Part shown: piece by piece, positions 32,557 to 42,680 of the stretch
Numbering within the stretch: position 1 is the first letter of the stretch
How the letters are laid out: every line of letters begins with the position of its first letter
DNA from: Entamoeba invadens IP1
Taxonomy: Eukaryota > Evosea > Mastigamoebida > Endamoebidae
Assembly: GCF_000330505.1 (NCBI RefSeq)
Contig: NW_004440113.1
Span: forward strand, 334,177-398,176
Direction of reading: 5' to 3'
Length of the DNA stretch: 64,000 nt
Notes under the pieces: model-generated
Told to the model about the DNA's origin: nothing
Database searches by the model: none
The model's input: the letters and a program-made list of their open reading frames with translations, nothing else
Made by a program: the position numbers and the translations under genes

Positions 32557-33554
32557 ATGTCAAGCCGAGCTCATTATGACTTCTTATTTAAAATTCTTAT
32601 AATTGGCGAGTCGGGTGTAGGGAAGGTTTATTCTATATTACTAATATAAGTGAATACATGATTAATGAGTAGACAGCTATCATGCAACGTCTATGCGAGG
32701 ACACATACGACAATGTCTATATAAGTACTGTTGGTGTTGATTTCAAGCCGAAGGTTTGTTATTAATTATATTATTAATAACAAATTTGATATACAAGACG
32801 ATCTATCCGCACTCGTGTGTATATCAGTTGATAATAAATTAATAATAAAGAATAATTTCACCGGTAGATATTGACCATCCGTGGTAAAACCGTCAAGATG
32901 CAAATTTGTTTGTTGAGTGGAAATACTATATCAAAATTATAATAAAGCCATATTAAAACTCTATTAAAATTAATTCAACACTATATTAATAAGAACCATA
33001 TAAACTAACGCTTTAGGGGATACTGGTTTGTTTTACTTCAACTCTCTAGATTTCTATGATTGTTATCAAACAGACGGGAGTCTTTGTTTTGATGAAAAAA
33101 AAGGATGCAATCCTTTGAAAAGCATTTAATGAGGAATTAACGTTTAGCGGGACAAGAGCGTTTCAGAAACATAACAGCGAGTTATTACCGCAATGCGCAA
33201 GGTGTGATTATCGTGTATGACATGAATGACGTTGGAACTTTAGAGAAGGTTGACAGTTGGTTCAACGAAGTTAAAGAGCGCACTGGTGCGAATCCGCCCG
33301 TCGTCTTTTTAGTCGGAAACAAGGCAGATACTCCCAACCCAACAGTTAACAAGGAAATGGTGAAAAACGTCGTAAGTAAGCTTGGAGGCATTCGTGAGTT
33401 CACATGCTCAGCTAAGGAAGGGACTGGGGTGACTGACATATTCAATACTTTGGCGGAGACTATGATGTCAAAGTCCGACAAAGCTCCAACACCACAACCA
33501 GATGAAACTACCAATTTGACTCAAAACACTACCGATAAAAAGGGCTGTTGCTGA
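32557..33554 (+). CDS. Rab-family small GTPase, five exons including a 9-nt micro-exon
   Basis: Rab GTPase of 201 residues, Rab1/Rab8-like by sequence, for vesicle traffic. CDS join(32557..32625, 32673..32753, 32868..32907, 33017..33025, 33148..33554). The 9-nt exon gggatactg supplies the core of the invariant W-D-T-A-G-Q-E motif; exon 3 ends with the first base of Trp and exon 5 opens with the last two bases of Ala. P-loop GESGVGK, switch I Y-I-S-T-V-G-V-D-F, W-D-T-A-G-Q-E-R-F, N-K-A-D and C-S-A-K are all present, so a functional GTPase is expected. The C terminus G-C-C suits double geranylgeranylation. Introns 2-4 begin GTTTGT, intron 1 GTTTAT; all end TAG. Only exon 5 is visible as a long open frame. 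Confidence 0.93.
33017..33025 (+). other. 9-nt micro-exon of the Rab gene
   Basis: The bases gggatactg are flanked by CTTTAG and GTTTGT. They encode W(part)-D-T-A(part) and are required to complete the Mg/gamma-phosphate-binding DTAG motif. Nine bases is a multiple of three, so skipping would not shift the frame but would delete this motif. Confidence 0.88.
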
Positions 33555-34514
33555 AATAAAACACATCATTTTTGTGATTGTTTCTTCTCCTCATTTTTTA
33601 TTAGCACTTAAAATAACGCCCTTATTTTTGTTTTTGCCTGTTTTTAGAGGGATATTAATCAAATTTTTGATGATTTTCCTTTTTTTGGCTTGTGTATTGT
33701 TTATGCACATATTATAAACTCTAAAAAAACGGAAATTTATTTAATAAACTCAAGATTTCCCCGATTTTTAGACCACTTGAATTTTGTTCAATGTTATTTA
33801 AAGTGTTAACATGGCTTTTTTATGCTAAATACTCTTTAATACTGTCCTCTCTTTATTAAAAAGAATAAAATCGGATTTTTAATTAACGATGGAGAAAACT
33901 AACTATACATATAGTTTTTTAATTATAATCAATGTTTTTTTTTCGAAATAATTATTATTTTGTTTTATTTTTTAATTATTTTATTGTTTAACCATATTAA
34001 AAATCTAAAAAAAGGAATGTAAGAAATTCGGAGTTTGTAATTTCTCCTCTGGCAAATTTCCGAGTAATATTAACACAAGACCATCTACAATAGTTAACAA
34101 CAGAAGTGTCGTTGTTGTAGGGTGGTTAATAGGTCATACCGATTGGTTTGACAAGCAAAGAAAACGATTGACAACCAGCGTTTTTTTAAAAATGTCAAAT
34201 GGTAAAAATTAATAATAAAATTACTATGTATTTATGGTTTTTAATCAGCGATGGTCGATACTATATATTATAATATAAAAACAGATATAGTAAATTTCCT
34301 TGTTGTATTTTTGGAATATCGTTAATTAGAAATCAGACTTTATATATGGTATATAAATAAACACTAAAAATACCTCGTTAATTTTTTCATACAATTGGTG
34401 TACTATATATATAGTATATACTATAATATGTATATACTATAATTTACTTAGTATATGATGGTATATTTAATTATAATAAAACTATACAAGAATAGGGAAA
34501 CTGAAAAAGCTCAA
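33555..34514. other. Intergenic region with a structured segment
   Basis: About 960 bases without a protein gene. A less AT-rich island at about 34015-34165 carries strong hairpins (see separate entry). The remainder is AT-rich. An in-frame ATG at 34455 is probably not the start of the downstream gene. Confidence 0.55.
34022..34126 (+). ncRNA. Candidate structured RNA, two hairpins
   Basis: Second hairpin: bases 34080-34088 pair with 34117-34126 (nine pairs, one G bulge, one T-G wobble) and 34096-34101 with 34111-34116 (six pairs) around a 9-base loop, with a 7-base internal bulge at 34089-34095. First hairpin: 34022-34028 with 34039-34045. Two stems separated by A-rich single-stranded sequence recall an H/ACA snoRNA, but no defining ACA box position is secure. 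Strand and function are inferred; it could be a chance fold. Confidence 0.25.
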
Positions 34515-35342
34515 ATGCCGAGGAGAAAATACGTGAAGACGGAAAAAGATTATATTGATGACAAGCCTGAAGTCGAACCGATGCCGATGTCGAAGAAAAT
34601 CACGTGGTTTGTGTTTGCAGTGAGTGTAGTTCCGATCTTATTTTTTGTCCCGACGTTGCTGTCGAATATAGCGCCGTTTGTGTCCGAACATATTGAATGG
34701 TTTTATGGGTTGTGGGTGATCTACGGGATCATTTTTTTAGTCATGAAATTGTTTTATTTGAAGAATCACAATTGGGACTCGTTCTTGTCGATGTTATGTA
34801 TTGCAGCGATCATCGGGATGGGTCTGTATCGGTTCTTAAACTTCGATAAACACTTTGAGAACAAATACAAACGAATTGGATTCTATTTGTGGCTCGCCGT
34901 ATGTGCCGTGTTGGCTATTGTCTTCTTCTTGATAGACACAACGGACTACTACAAGGTTCTCGAACACGAACAACAGATGCAAGAGGCAGACCAGAAACGA
35001 GCGGAAAAGATCCATCAGAAATATGTCCAACGAAGAGAGAAAGACCCTCCTTTCTGGATGAAGACAAAAACACGAAAAACGATCTGTGATACTATAGTCA
35101 TCGCTATCTTCATTGTACTCGTCATCGGTGTGGCAGTGTTCTTTGTTCGGAAATATAATCAATTCCAATACAGAGTGAAAAGAGGACTTGATGTGAATGA
35201 ATACGGCGATTACTATGGGTACGAAGGGTATACCGGAGATGAATTCAACCCTCAAGACTTCATTAAAGACGACGATTTAAAGGATGACAACTTCGATCAA
35301 CAAGAAGAACATCAAGAAGGTCAGTTTAAGGATGAAATATAA
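34515..35342 (+). CDS. Five-helix membrane protein with acidic tail, unknown
   Basis: A 275-residue membrane protein I do not recognise. I start it at the ATG at 34515 (MPRRKY) rather than the in-frame ATG 60 bases upstream, whose extension looks like AT-rich non-coding sequence. Hydrophobic helices lie at about residues 28-50, 62-80, 89-104, 121-141 and 191-210. A charged cytosol-like segment (Q-M-Q-E-A-D-Q-K-R-A-E-K) separates helices 4 and 5. The last ~45 residues are Asp/Glu/Tyr/Gln-rich, with Y-G-D-Y-Y-G-Y-E-G-Y. No signal peptide or enzyme motif. Location (ER, Golgi or plasma membrane) cannot be told. Confidence 0.7.
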   Translation: MPRRKYVKTEKDYIDDKPEVEPMPMSKKITWFVFAVSVVPILFFVPTLLSNIAPFVSEHIEWFYGLWVIYGIIFLVMKLFYLKNHNWDSFLSMLCIAAIIGMGLYRFLNFDKHFENKYKRIGFYLWLAVCAVLAIVFFLIDTTDYYKVLEHEQQMQEADQKRAEKIHQKYVQRREKDPPFWMKTKTRKTICDTIVIAIFIVLVIGVAVFFVRKYNQFQYRVKRGLDVNEYGDYYGYEGYTGDEFNPQDFIKDDDLKDDNFDQQEEHQEGQFKDEI

Positions 35343-35554
35343 TTAAATTAACTCTTTCGTAGTTTTTGTTGTTTTTTTGTTTCGTATTGCATGAGTTGTG
35401 AAGTGAAATGCTTAAATAGAACGCAAAAGGTCGGATGAAATACTCTTCTTTTTTAATTTGAGTTATTTCATTTAATAATAAGTTCTATTTACAAATTATA
35501 TATATACATCATAAGGAGAGGACTATTTATACAAAATAACTACTTATTATTTCA

Positions 35555-37193
35555 ATGTGGAGATATGATGTTGGTCGGAATTGGACTGTGCAAGATATGT
35601 TGCGGACTTGGAGACAACAGAGAAGGTACAACCAAGTGTCTGAAAAAAGAAACTTGCAAATACAAGTGATGTTTAATCATTTTGATAATGTTTGTCTGTA
35701 GTCTTATAATTTTAAAAAAACTAACAAGAAGATTAATTTGGAAATTCAAAATTTCACAAAAGAAAATGAGGTTATGGCAGTTAAGTCGATAAGAACAATA
35801 ACAACATATTTGAAAAATCATAACACCATTTTATATGAACTTATAAGTAATAATCTTTATCCACAACTCAGCACTGTTTTAAAAGGATCAAAACATAGTG
35901 TTCTTATATATACATTGAAGTTATTGAAGTCAATCACTGATTTAAGTATAGATGAGTATCAAAAAGACTTCTTACAATATAATATTCCACAAGATTTGAT
36001 ACGATTGTTGTGTTTACCACTCACTATTGCCAATAAATGTATTATACAAAAAACTCTGAGTTTGATAGGAAATGTTATGAACAAATCGGATTGTGTCAAA
36101 CAAATTTTTTTGTGTGAAGGATTTTTTCAAATTTTTGTGAATGTGTGTAACCAATTGTTGTTACATCAAGAAGATGAAATACTTTTCAATAAAGTGACAC
36201 AAGTCTTGGCTGAAATCACAAAATTCAATCCACAAAGTCAAAACCAAGTAGAAGAATCTCTTCTTAATATTTTAGTCGCACTTAATATTAAACCTTTTTC
36301 TGAAGAAAGAACATCATTTTTAACAACATGTTATATAAACTATTCGGAGTATTCTTTGGAGTTCATTCAAGTCTTTATAAAAAATACAAATGTGCAAATT
36401 TTCATTTGTCAATTGTTGGATTTACAACTTGTGAAATACCAATTAAATGCGCTTCAAATTGTTATCAATTGCACAGAAAGATATCCAGACACTCCAAAAT
36501 ATATACAAAACGTGTACATGACCATTCTGAATTTAATCGGATATGAATCGTTATCAAATAGAATCTTTTGTTTGATGATTTCTATCTTATACAATGTGTT
36601 GGACACACCAAATTACTCGCTCTGTTTAACAGAACAAATTCAAAACAAATCTCATGTATTAAAATTCTTTGTAAAAAAGTTTATAAACCCTTCAGAATTG
36701 GTTTCTTTAAACTCAGTTTGGTTTATTTCTACTCTTATCAAAGTGACAACAAATGTTAACAACATGAATATATTTAACTATTTACTTAAAAATAAAATTA
36801 TCACTGCAATTTTCGATGCTTTTCAATTATGTTTAAAATCAAATGATATGAATGAAGCTGATACACTTTTGAACATGTTCATTGATATCAATACCGTTTG
36901 TCATACTTTTTGAAAAAATACTCAATCACTTATTAATAGCTATTAGCAGCGAATAATAGAATGGAAATTGAAGATTTGGATATATCCATTACAAAGAAAG
37001 AATTTGAAGAATGTAATGTATACCAAATACTTGATGATGTATTTTTTCAATTTCCACTTGATGAAACTCGATGTTTACAGTTTGTTCTAGTTATACAACA
37101 CATATAGATTATAACATGTATTTAACTTTATATATATTGAACAACAACTTAATATGTAGATGTATTCAGTATATCAAATCTGCCCAAATATAA
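35555..37193 (+). CDS. Divergent importin-alpha-like ARM-repeat protein, four exons
   Basis: Probable nuclear import adaptor, 490 residues, join(35555..35689, 35732..36895, 36940..37079, 37160..37193); exon 2 could instead start at 35729. All introns start GTTTGT and keep frame. Exon 1 encodes a basic segment (W-R-Q-Q-R-R-Y-N-Q ... E-K-R-N) like an importin-beta-binding domain. Exon 2 holds helical ARM-type repeats aligning loosely with importin-alpha, for example L-S-L-I-G-N-V for the family A-L-G-N-I and a single S-V-W-F-I-S-T for A-V-W-A-V-T-N. Exon 3 resembles the C-terminal E-N-x-x-I-Y ... I-E-K-Y-F block. Most Trp/Asn cargo-binding positions are lost, so it may bind unusual cargo or act otherwise. 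Total length fits importin-alpha. Confidence 0.6.
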
Positions 37194-37288
37194 TTCATAT
37201 TTATTCTTTCATGTATTTTTAAAATATATAATACTCTCCTTTACATGTATTATATCACTATCAACACTTCAATAATAACACAAACAAT

Positions 37289-38605
37289 TCAATTCTCACA
37301 AAATGCATTAAAGTCAAATCCACGAGTGACGTTATAATAATACTTTAAAAACGTTTCCGCTTCACATATAGTCGATGAAGGACACGGTGGTACGACCACT
37401 GGTCTTTGATTCATATATGTTCTCACGTAGTAATTGCCTGTTTTGTCCTTGAGTACAACGAACATCAGATGTGTAGAAAACGGCGATAGCTCCGACATTT
37501 TCCACTGTCGATTAATTTTGAGGTCCAATGGGAGTTTTGCTGTGAGGGGATATTTGTCGTATTTAATGCCCAATAACACCATCAACGGTGTAACTGTTTC
37601 CGCGTGTGCGAACCTGAAATTTCCCAACACAATTTGTTTGTGCTTTTCCTTATTGTTTTCCATAGCATTCCTAAGAGCCTCCAAAATGGTATGTAACAGT
37701 GGAATAGCCATTTTATAATTCAAAGCCGTCGACACGCTCTTAGTAAAATAGGTTTCGAGGTCTTTAGCATATTCAAAGACCTCCGCGTCTTGAACACTGA
37801 AGTATTTCAGTAATCCATTTGTCTTATTAAAGACGATGTACTCATACACAGCTGAATTAAAAGCCGCCGCAGTGGCTTCCAAAGTTTCTTCTTGAGTGAT
37901 TTGAGTCAGTCCTGTTTGACTCACAAAATGCTTTGAAATTTTAAGAGCCGCGGCTTCCATGAAACTTTTACTCTCCGCTTTCGTCGACGGCAGTTTTTTG
38001 TATTTTATATATTTCTGACAACACTTGTGAAAGTAAAGTAACATGTCGTCTTCAATCTGTGCGACAGTGATGTTCATCTTCTTCTCTTCAATCAGTTTCA
38101 AATTCTCGGGCTCGTCAAAGGAAAACCCTTTCATCCAATACACCGCACTGTCTTGTGCACGGGGAACAGCTGTAGCACTCACATTAAACAGTGAAAGACC
38201 TTTCCCTTTATAAAGACTGTTTAACATAGTCTTGTAATATGTCCCTAACCTCAACAACTCGTCTTCGCCTCGTTCACATAACTGGCCTTGCTTTTCTAAC
38301 GTAAATGGACTGTCCCATTTAATGTGAGACTTCGAATTGAGAAGCTCCGAAAGAGCAATTGAAGCCAATGTGTTCTTCTCTGTGGGGTATCTTGCTCCAT
38401 GACGACTCACCAATTCTGAGTAAATGACTTCATAATGGTCTATAGTTGGATCGCGTTTGTAATATTGGGGATATGGCGTGGCTGTTGCAAAGTGTTTTGA
38501 AATATAGACATCTTCGCTTCGACACAAAATTGTGAATAAGAACACAGATAACAACATGATATATTGAGTTATGGTGGTTAAGAACTCTAAACAATAATTC
38601 ACCAA
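37289..38605 (-). CDS. Multiple inositol polyphosphate phosphatase (MINPP, histidine acid phosphatase)
   Basis: Histidine-phosphatase-family enzyme of 438 residues that would remove phosphates from inositol polyphosphates in the secretory or endolysosomal lumen. The nucleophile motif is R-H-G-A-R-Y-P (residues 68-74) and the proton donor is H-A-E-T near residue 335, the HAE form typical of MINPP rather than the HD of other acid phosphatases. A hydrophobic stretch at about 17-28 is a signal peptide; Met17 may be the true start, as it places the hydrophobic core immediately after the start. Several N-x-S/T sites and C-terminal Cys fit a secreted glycoprotein. Both catalytic motifs are intact. 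Confidence 0.88.
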   Translation of the reverse strand: MVNYCLEFLTTITQYIMLLSVFLFTILCRSEDVYISKHFATATPYPQYYKRDPTIDHYEVIYSELVSRHGARYPTEKNTLASIALSELLNSKSHIKWDSPFTLEKQGQLCERGEDELLRLGTYYKTMLNSLYKGKGLSLFNVSATAVPRAQDSAVYWMKGFSFDEPENLKLIEEKKMNITVAQIEDDMLLYFHKCCQKYIKYKKLPSTKAESKSFMEAAALKISKHFVSQTGLTQITQEETLEATAAAFNSAVYEYIVFNKTNGLLKYFSVQDAEVFEYAKDLETYFTKSVSTALNYKMAIPLLHTILEALRNAMENNKEKHKQIVLGNFRFAHAETVTPLMVLLGIKYDKYPLTAKLPLDLKINRQWKMSELSPFSTHLMFVVLKDKTGNYYVRTYMNQRPVVVPPCPSSTICEAETFLKYYYNVTRGFDFNAFCEN

Positions 38606-38803
38606 AAATAAGTTTGTTTTCCACTGCCAGAAGACAATTAGAAAGTTTTAATTAACAATACTATTTTATTAATTATTGAGTTTTGATTTCGGATTAATTA
38701 ACGAGTTGTTTTTATATAATAACAAAAATATGATTTAAAATGTTATTTAAGTGCCACTAAAAACTAATGAAAAAACCCTAATAATCTCCCAAAGATAGAG
38801 AAG

Positions 38804-40632
38804 ATGTCGACTCGAAAGGTGTACGACGAAGAGAATGATGACATGAATACGTCCGATGAGGTTTCAGTGGACACGTTAGGAAACATCCCATTGGAGTGGT
38901 ACGATGACTACGAACATCAAGGGTATGGCCTTGATGGCAAACCCTTACCAAAACCAACACAGGGCGCTATTGACTCGATCGATAAGTTTTTGGCCCTTAC
39001 CGACGATCCAAATTATTACAAAACGGTGTACGACGAGAACGGTAATGCAACGGTGTTGAATCCCGATGACATTAGATTGGTCAACGCAATTTTGTCGAAC
39101 AAAACACAAAGCGACTTAGAAAAGGAATTCCCATCAGTCACATTCCCATACGATGACTGGATGATCCCCGTATCAGACCCAACACCATCAAAGAAGAGTT
39201 TCATTCCAAATTACAAAGAGAACAAATTGATAAGTAAATTGGCGAAGAAACTCGCGAAGAAATTTGTCTCCCTTCCACAAAAGGTCGAACGGAAAACACC
39301 ACGAATTAGAGACGTGTGGGCTTACGCACCACCCAAATCGAAACGTTCGCCAATGATGCCTTTACCACCACCTCCTATGCCAACAGACGCCGATTCATAC
39401 CACCCACCACCTGAGTTCAAAAAAGATGATCAAGAGGATTTCCAACGACTCATGGACGTCCCGCAATATTCCGACATCTTAAAGGACAGATATACAAGAT
39501 GCCTTGAATTGTACGTAGCGCCAAGAAAAACTGTCACCATAAAAGACAGAAAAGATCACCTGAAAGAAACAATCCTCCCACCTTTGGAAGAGTTGAGACC
39601 ATTCCCGTCAAACAAAAACACTGTTCTTCGAACAGGAAAGATACTGCGATGTGTTGCTGTCGACCCATTGGGAGAGTTTGTTGCGTGTGCTGGAGATGAA
39701 GGTCTCGTTATCATCGCAGAAGCTTTGACTGAAATGGAGGTGCAGAGATTCCAGTTCAAAGGGGGATATTCGTTCGATGGCTGGGAACCAAAGATGATAT
39801 ATTGTACATTGCGTGTGACGAAGATGTCTACGTTTTGCCATTAAATGTCAGAGACATCGAAAGAGATTTGTCGCCATACCAAATTGAAGAAGACAAGACC
39901 GAGGTGTTCACGAATAAAACTTCATTCAATGCTCCAAATGTCGAATTAAAAGATATGGGTGTCACTATGGTCATTCACCATCCTTATGTAGTCAAAGATC
40001 TTTCATTGCACCGAAAGGGTCATTACATAGCTTGTATATTTGGTAGTTCTTCAATGGGGTATTGTGTCATCCATCACATTCCTTCCAAAAAGTCACAAAA
40101 TCCCGTTAAAGGGTTGAAGGGCTTACTCCAAAAAGCCATCTTCCACCCATCCAAACCCATTTTGGCTGTTGCTTCGTTACGACGTGTTGTGTTATTTGAT
40201 TTGCAGAAGGGTGCCACATTAAAGAAACTGAATGTGAAAACCCTTTCCATCTCCGATATAGCCTTCCATCCATGTGGTGAACATCTGATTGTTACCACGT
40301 TCGATAGAAAGTGTGTGTGGTATGATTTACAAGCCGGTGTCGATCCATATAAGGTCATGAGATTACATAACGCGCCTTGCCGATCACTTGCATTCCATCA
40401 GTCATACCCATTGTTCGCGTCAATCGGTGACGACGCACTTATTCAAGTCATGCACGCTTCTGCCTCGAGCGACATCACACTGGACCCGGTCATTATTCCT
40501 TTGGTCAAGTTGAAAGGACATAACATGAAAGGAAAGATTGGTGGCATCGACTTACAGTTCCACCCCATATTGCCATGGATATATTCCGTAGGAGCTGATG
40601 GGACAATGCAAATGTTCACTGACTGGTTCTAA
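38804..40632 (+). CDS. ERB1: Ribosome biogenesis protein ERB1/BOP1, with frame disruption
   Basis: 60S ribosome assembly factor (PeBoW complex partner of Pescadillo and WDR12). The N-terminal BOP1NT domain is clear: I-P-L-E-W-Y-D-D-Y-x-H-x-G-Y-x-L-D-G near residue 28, D-D-P-N-Y-Y-K-T-V, and V-W-A-Y-A-P-P ... C-L-E-L-Y-V-A-P-R. WD40 blades follow to the end (I-Y-S-V-G-A-D-G-T-M-Q-M-F). The frame is broken near 39793: upstream runs in one frame to a stop at about 39844, downstream continues in another from about 39790. No GTTTGT intron lies there. Family comparison suggests three single-base differences between 39761 and 39795. Without them the product would be about 609 residues. Sequencing error is more likely than a pseudogene because both halves are otherwise intact. 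Confidence 0.88.
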
Positions 40633-40741
40633 TTCACGAGATTTTGATTGATTTTATCTGCGTTTTTCATCCCTTATAAGTTGTGCCATTCTCAATCTCC
40701 AGTTGTCATAAAAGGTGAATAGAAAAGAAATAGTAAAACAA

Positions 40742-41752
40742 TTATTGAGTGATACATAACTTGTTCTGCGCATCACCGAAACACCGGAACGTGTTGACTT
40801 TCTGAACTTTTAAATTGAAGCAATCGACAAAACACAGATGCCCATACTTGATTGATGGAGCAACTTGAAGCGTCGTCAAGGAGATACATCCCTTGAAGCA
40901 ACAACTCCCGATGTAACTCAATGCCTTTGGAAGACTTAACCGACTGAGGGAATGGCAGTCCGCAAAACAGCCATTTCCTAATGAAGAGACTTGAGACGGG
41001 ATAGTCATCTCTCTGAGGGATGTACACGACGTAAAGCAACAATCACCAAGAAAGGTGACGGACTTGGGGATGTCCAACGATTTGAGAGATACACACCTTT
41101 CAAAGCAGTTGTCGCCTATTGAATATAACGAAGAGAAGAGAATGACACTGCGAAGGGAGGTACACATGTAAAACGTGTTGTTGACGAGTTTTTGGATGTG
41201 AAGTGACAAGACGATTTTTCGAAGGGAAGTCGCCTTCTCGAAGGCAGACGCCGACAGCGCTGTAATGTGTGTTGGGAGAGTAAACTCAACCATCTCCTTA
41301 TCTTTGTAATAACAATGAGGCATGATCAGCTTGACATTTTGTGGGATGTCTTCACCATATACTTTACGATCGTCATAACAATATCCAACTTGTGTGCATT
41401 TAATATTCAACCGTTGTTTGTTGATCATCTCAGAAAACGGAACGGGGTATTTGACCACAACGGTTTTAATGTTTCCATCTCGAAATATGAGAGAAGACGG
41501 AGAATACAAATTCAGCGTTTCTATGTTCGGAAATAAGTGCCTGGTTACCTTTGATAACGGCACGGGATTCTCTTTTAAATCATGTAAAAGTGATTTGTAC
41601 TTCTTACTTACAAGTTGGATAAAAATGAGATCAACGATTGATGGAAAATATCGAATCACTTCATCTAGGTTCTCCCGAGTAAGTTGGATCTTTTTCTTGC
41701 TTCTGGACAACCGTGAAATGCGTGGACTTAGAGGGCTACACACCTTCGACAT
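40742..41752 (-). CDS. BspA-like leucine-rich-repeat protein
   Basis: A 336-residue intronless protein. The N-terminal ~90 residues contain an F-box-like helix region (F-P-S-I-V-D-L-I-F-I-Q-L-V-S-K-K-Y). From about residue 155 there are six ~23-residue LRR_5 (BspA/TpLRR) repeats with the pattern I-x-x-L-G-x-x-C-F-x-x-C-x-S-L-x-x-L-x-I-P. Entamoeba carries a large family of these; at least one has been reported at the cell surface without a signal peptide, and others may be intracellular. Nothing here (no signal, membrane helix or CaaX) decides location. Function unknown. The repeats seem regular and intact. Confidence 0.87.
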   Translation of the reverse strand: MSKVCSPLSPRISRLSRSKKKIQLTRENLDEVIRYFPSIVDLIFIQLVSKKYKSLLHDLKENPVPLSKVTRHLFPNIETLNLYSPSSLIFRDGNIKTVVVKYPVPFSEMINKQRLNIKCTQVGYCYDDRKVYGEDIPQNVKLIMPHCYYKDKEMVEFTLPTHITALSASAFEKATSLRKIVLSLHIQKLVNNTFYMCTSLRSVILFSSLYSIGDNCFERCVSLKSLDIPKSVTFLGDCCFTSCTSLREMTIPSQVSSLGNGCFADCHSLSRLSLPKALSYIGSCCFKGCISLTTLQVAPSIKYGHLCFVDCFNLKVQKVNTFRCFGDAQNKLCITQ

Positions 41753-42095
41753 GTGAAATGAAGTAGTTCATTGTTATATTAACAAGTTACTATTGCAAAT
41801 GGCTATTTATAAACTATTAATTGTTCTATTTTTATCGATTGAAACTGAAACGAATTTCAGTATATAATTCAACATTAGTTTTTTATATAATAAAATAGTT
41901 TATTTATTATGATAAATTATAGTAAATTTTAGTATTACTAATCTATGAGATTAATCTTATAGATTAAAACTTCTCTCATATTTACCAAGTATTATAATAG
42001 AATTATTCTTATAGGAATATGTGGAGTAAAACTATAAACAACCAATAACAAACAATAAATGCATAATTATAAACATAAGAGTGTTTGATTGAGAG
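41753..42095. other. Intergenic, AT-rich
   Basis: About 340 bases; promoter side of the LRR gene and 3' side of the next gene. No gene seen. Confidence 0.6.
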
Positions 42096-42680
42096 TTAGT
42101 GTGTGGAATTCATCTGCACAATTTGTCTGAGCATTTGGTTTGTTTGGTCTTTCTGTTGTCTGATGTTATCAACTGTTTGTAAGAGTTGGTCAGCTAGCCG
42201 TTCACTTTCATCGTACGAGTTTGTGTCGTCATAGTCTTCTTCCAAGTCTTCGTCCAAATCGAAGACGGCGTCGTTTTCAAATGGGTCTTCTTCTTCCATA
42301 GGTACTGATGGTGTTGCGACGACTTGTTGAGGGAGTTGTTGTTCCGCAAACATGAACTGAGATTGAGAGAATGAGTGATTGACAAAAGGCGTCTCAAGTC
42401 TATTTGGCATCGCTAAAGTCGGGGCTTGGAAATAGCAAGGGAGTGATTGTGGATACGCCGGGGAGGTGTAAAATTGTATTGTGTTCTGCATCTGAGTGTG
42501 GTTTCTCTGAGTACTCAGTTCATGTAATTGAGACCATTCACCACCGAGCATTGTAGAAGGACTTTTCTCTTCGATTTTACTTTTTACCTTCCAATCTGCA
42601 CTTTTTTCGGCTATTTCCCGTTTTGTTACGTGTATTTTAAACACTTTCTGGTGTACTTTTTTCGGGGATAAAAATTTCAA
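42096..42680 (-). CDS. Acidic low-complexity protein, unknown
   Basis: Up to 194 residues, not recognised. The first ~43 residues are basic (K-K-V-H-Q-K-V-F-K-I) and may be untranslated; an internal Met44 (MLGGEW) is an alternative start. Residues ~60-120 are Gln/Pro/Ser-rich. Residues ~125-160 are strongly acidic (E-E-E-D-P-F-E-N-D-A-V-F-D-L-D-E-D). The last ~35 form a predicted amphipathic helix (L-A-D-Q-L-L-Q-T-V-D-N-I). An acidic block plus a short C-terminal coil could suit a transcription cofactor or adaptor (speculative). Confidence 0.5.
   Translation of the reverse strand: MKFLSPKKVHQKVFKIHVTKREIAEKSADWKVKSKIEEKSPSTMLGGEWSQLHELSTQRNHTQMQNTIQFYTSPAYPQSLPCYFQAPTLAMPNRLETPFVNHSFSQSQFMFAEQQLPQQVVATPSVPMEEEDPFENDAVFDLDEDLEEDYDDTNSYDESERLADQLLQTVDNIRQQKDQTNQMLRQIVQMNSTH

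Noticed and set aside
34455..34514. N-terminal 20-residue extension of the five-helix protein
   Set aside because: Encoded by AT-rich sequence typical of upstream DNA; the ATG at 34515 starts where coding composition begins.
36961..37107. Separate 48-codon gene after the importin-like frame
   Set aside because: GTTTGT donors and TAG acceptors on both sides, frame agreement and resemblance to the importin-alpha C-terminal block make it an exon of the upstream gene.
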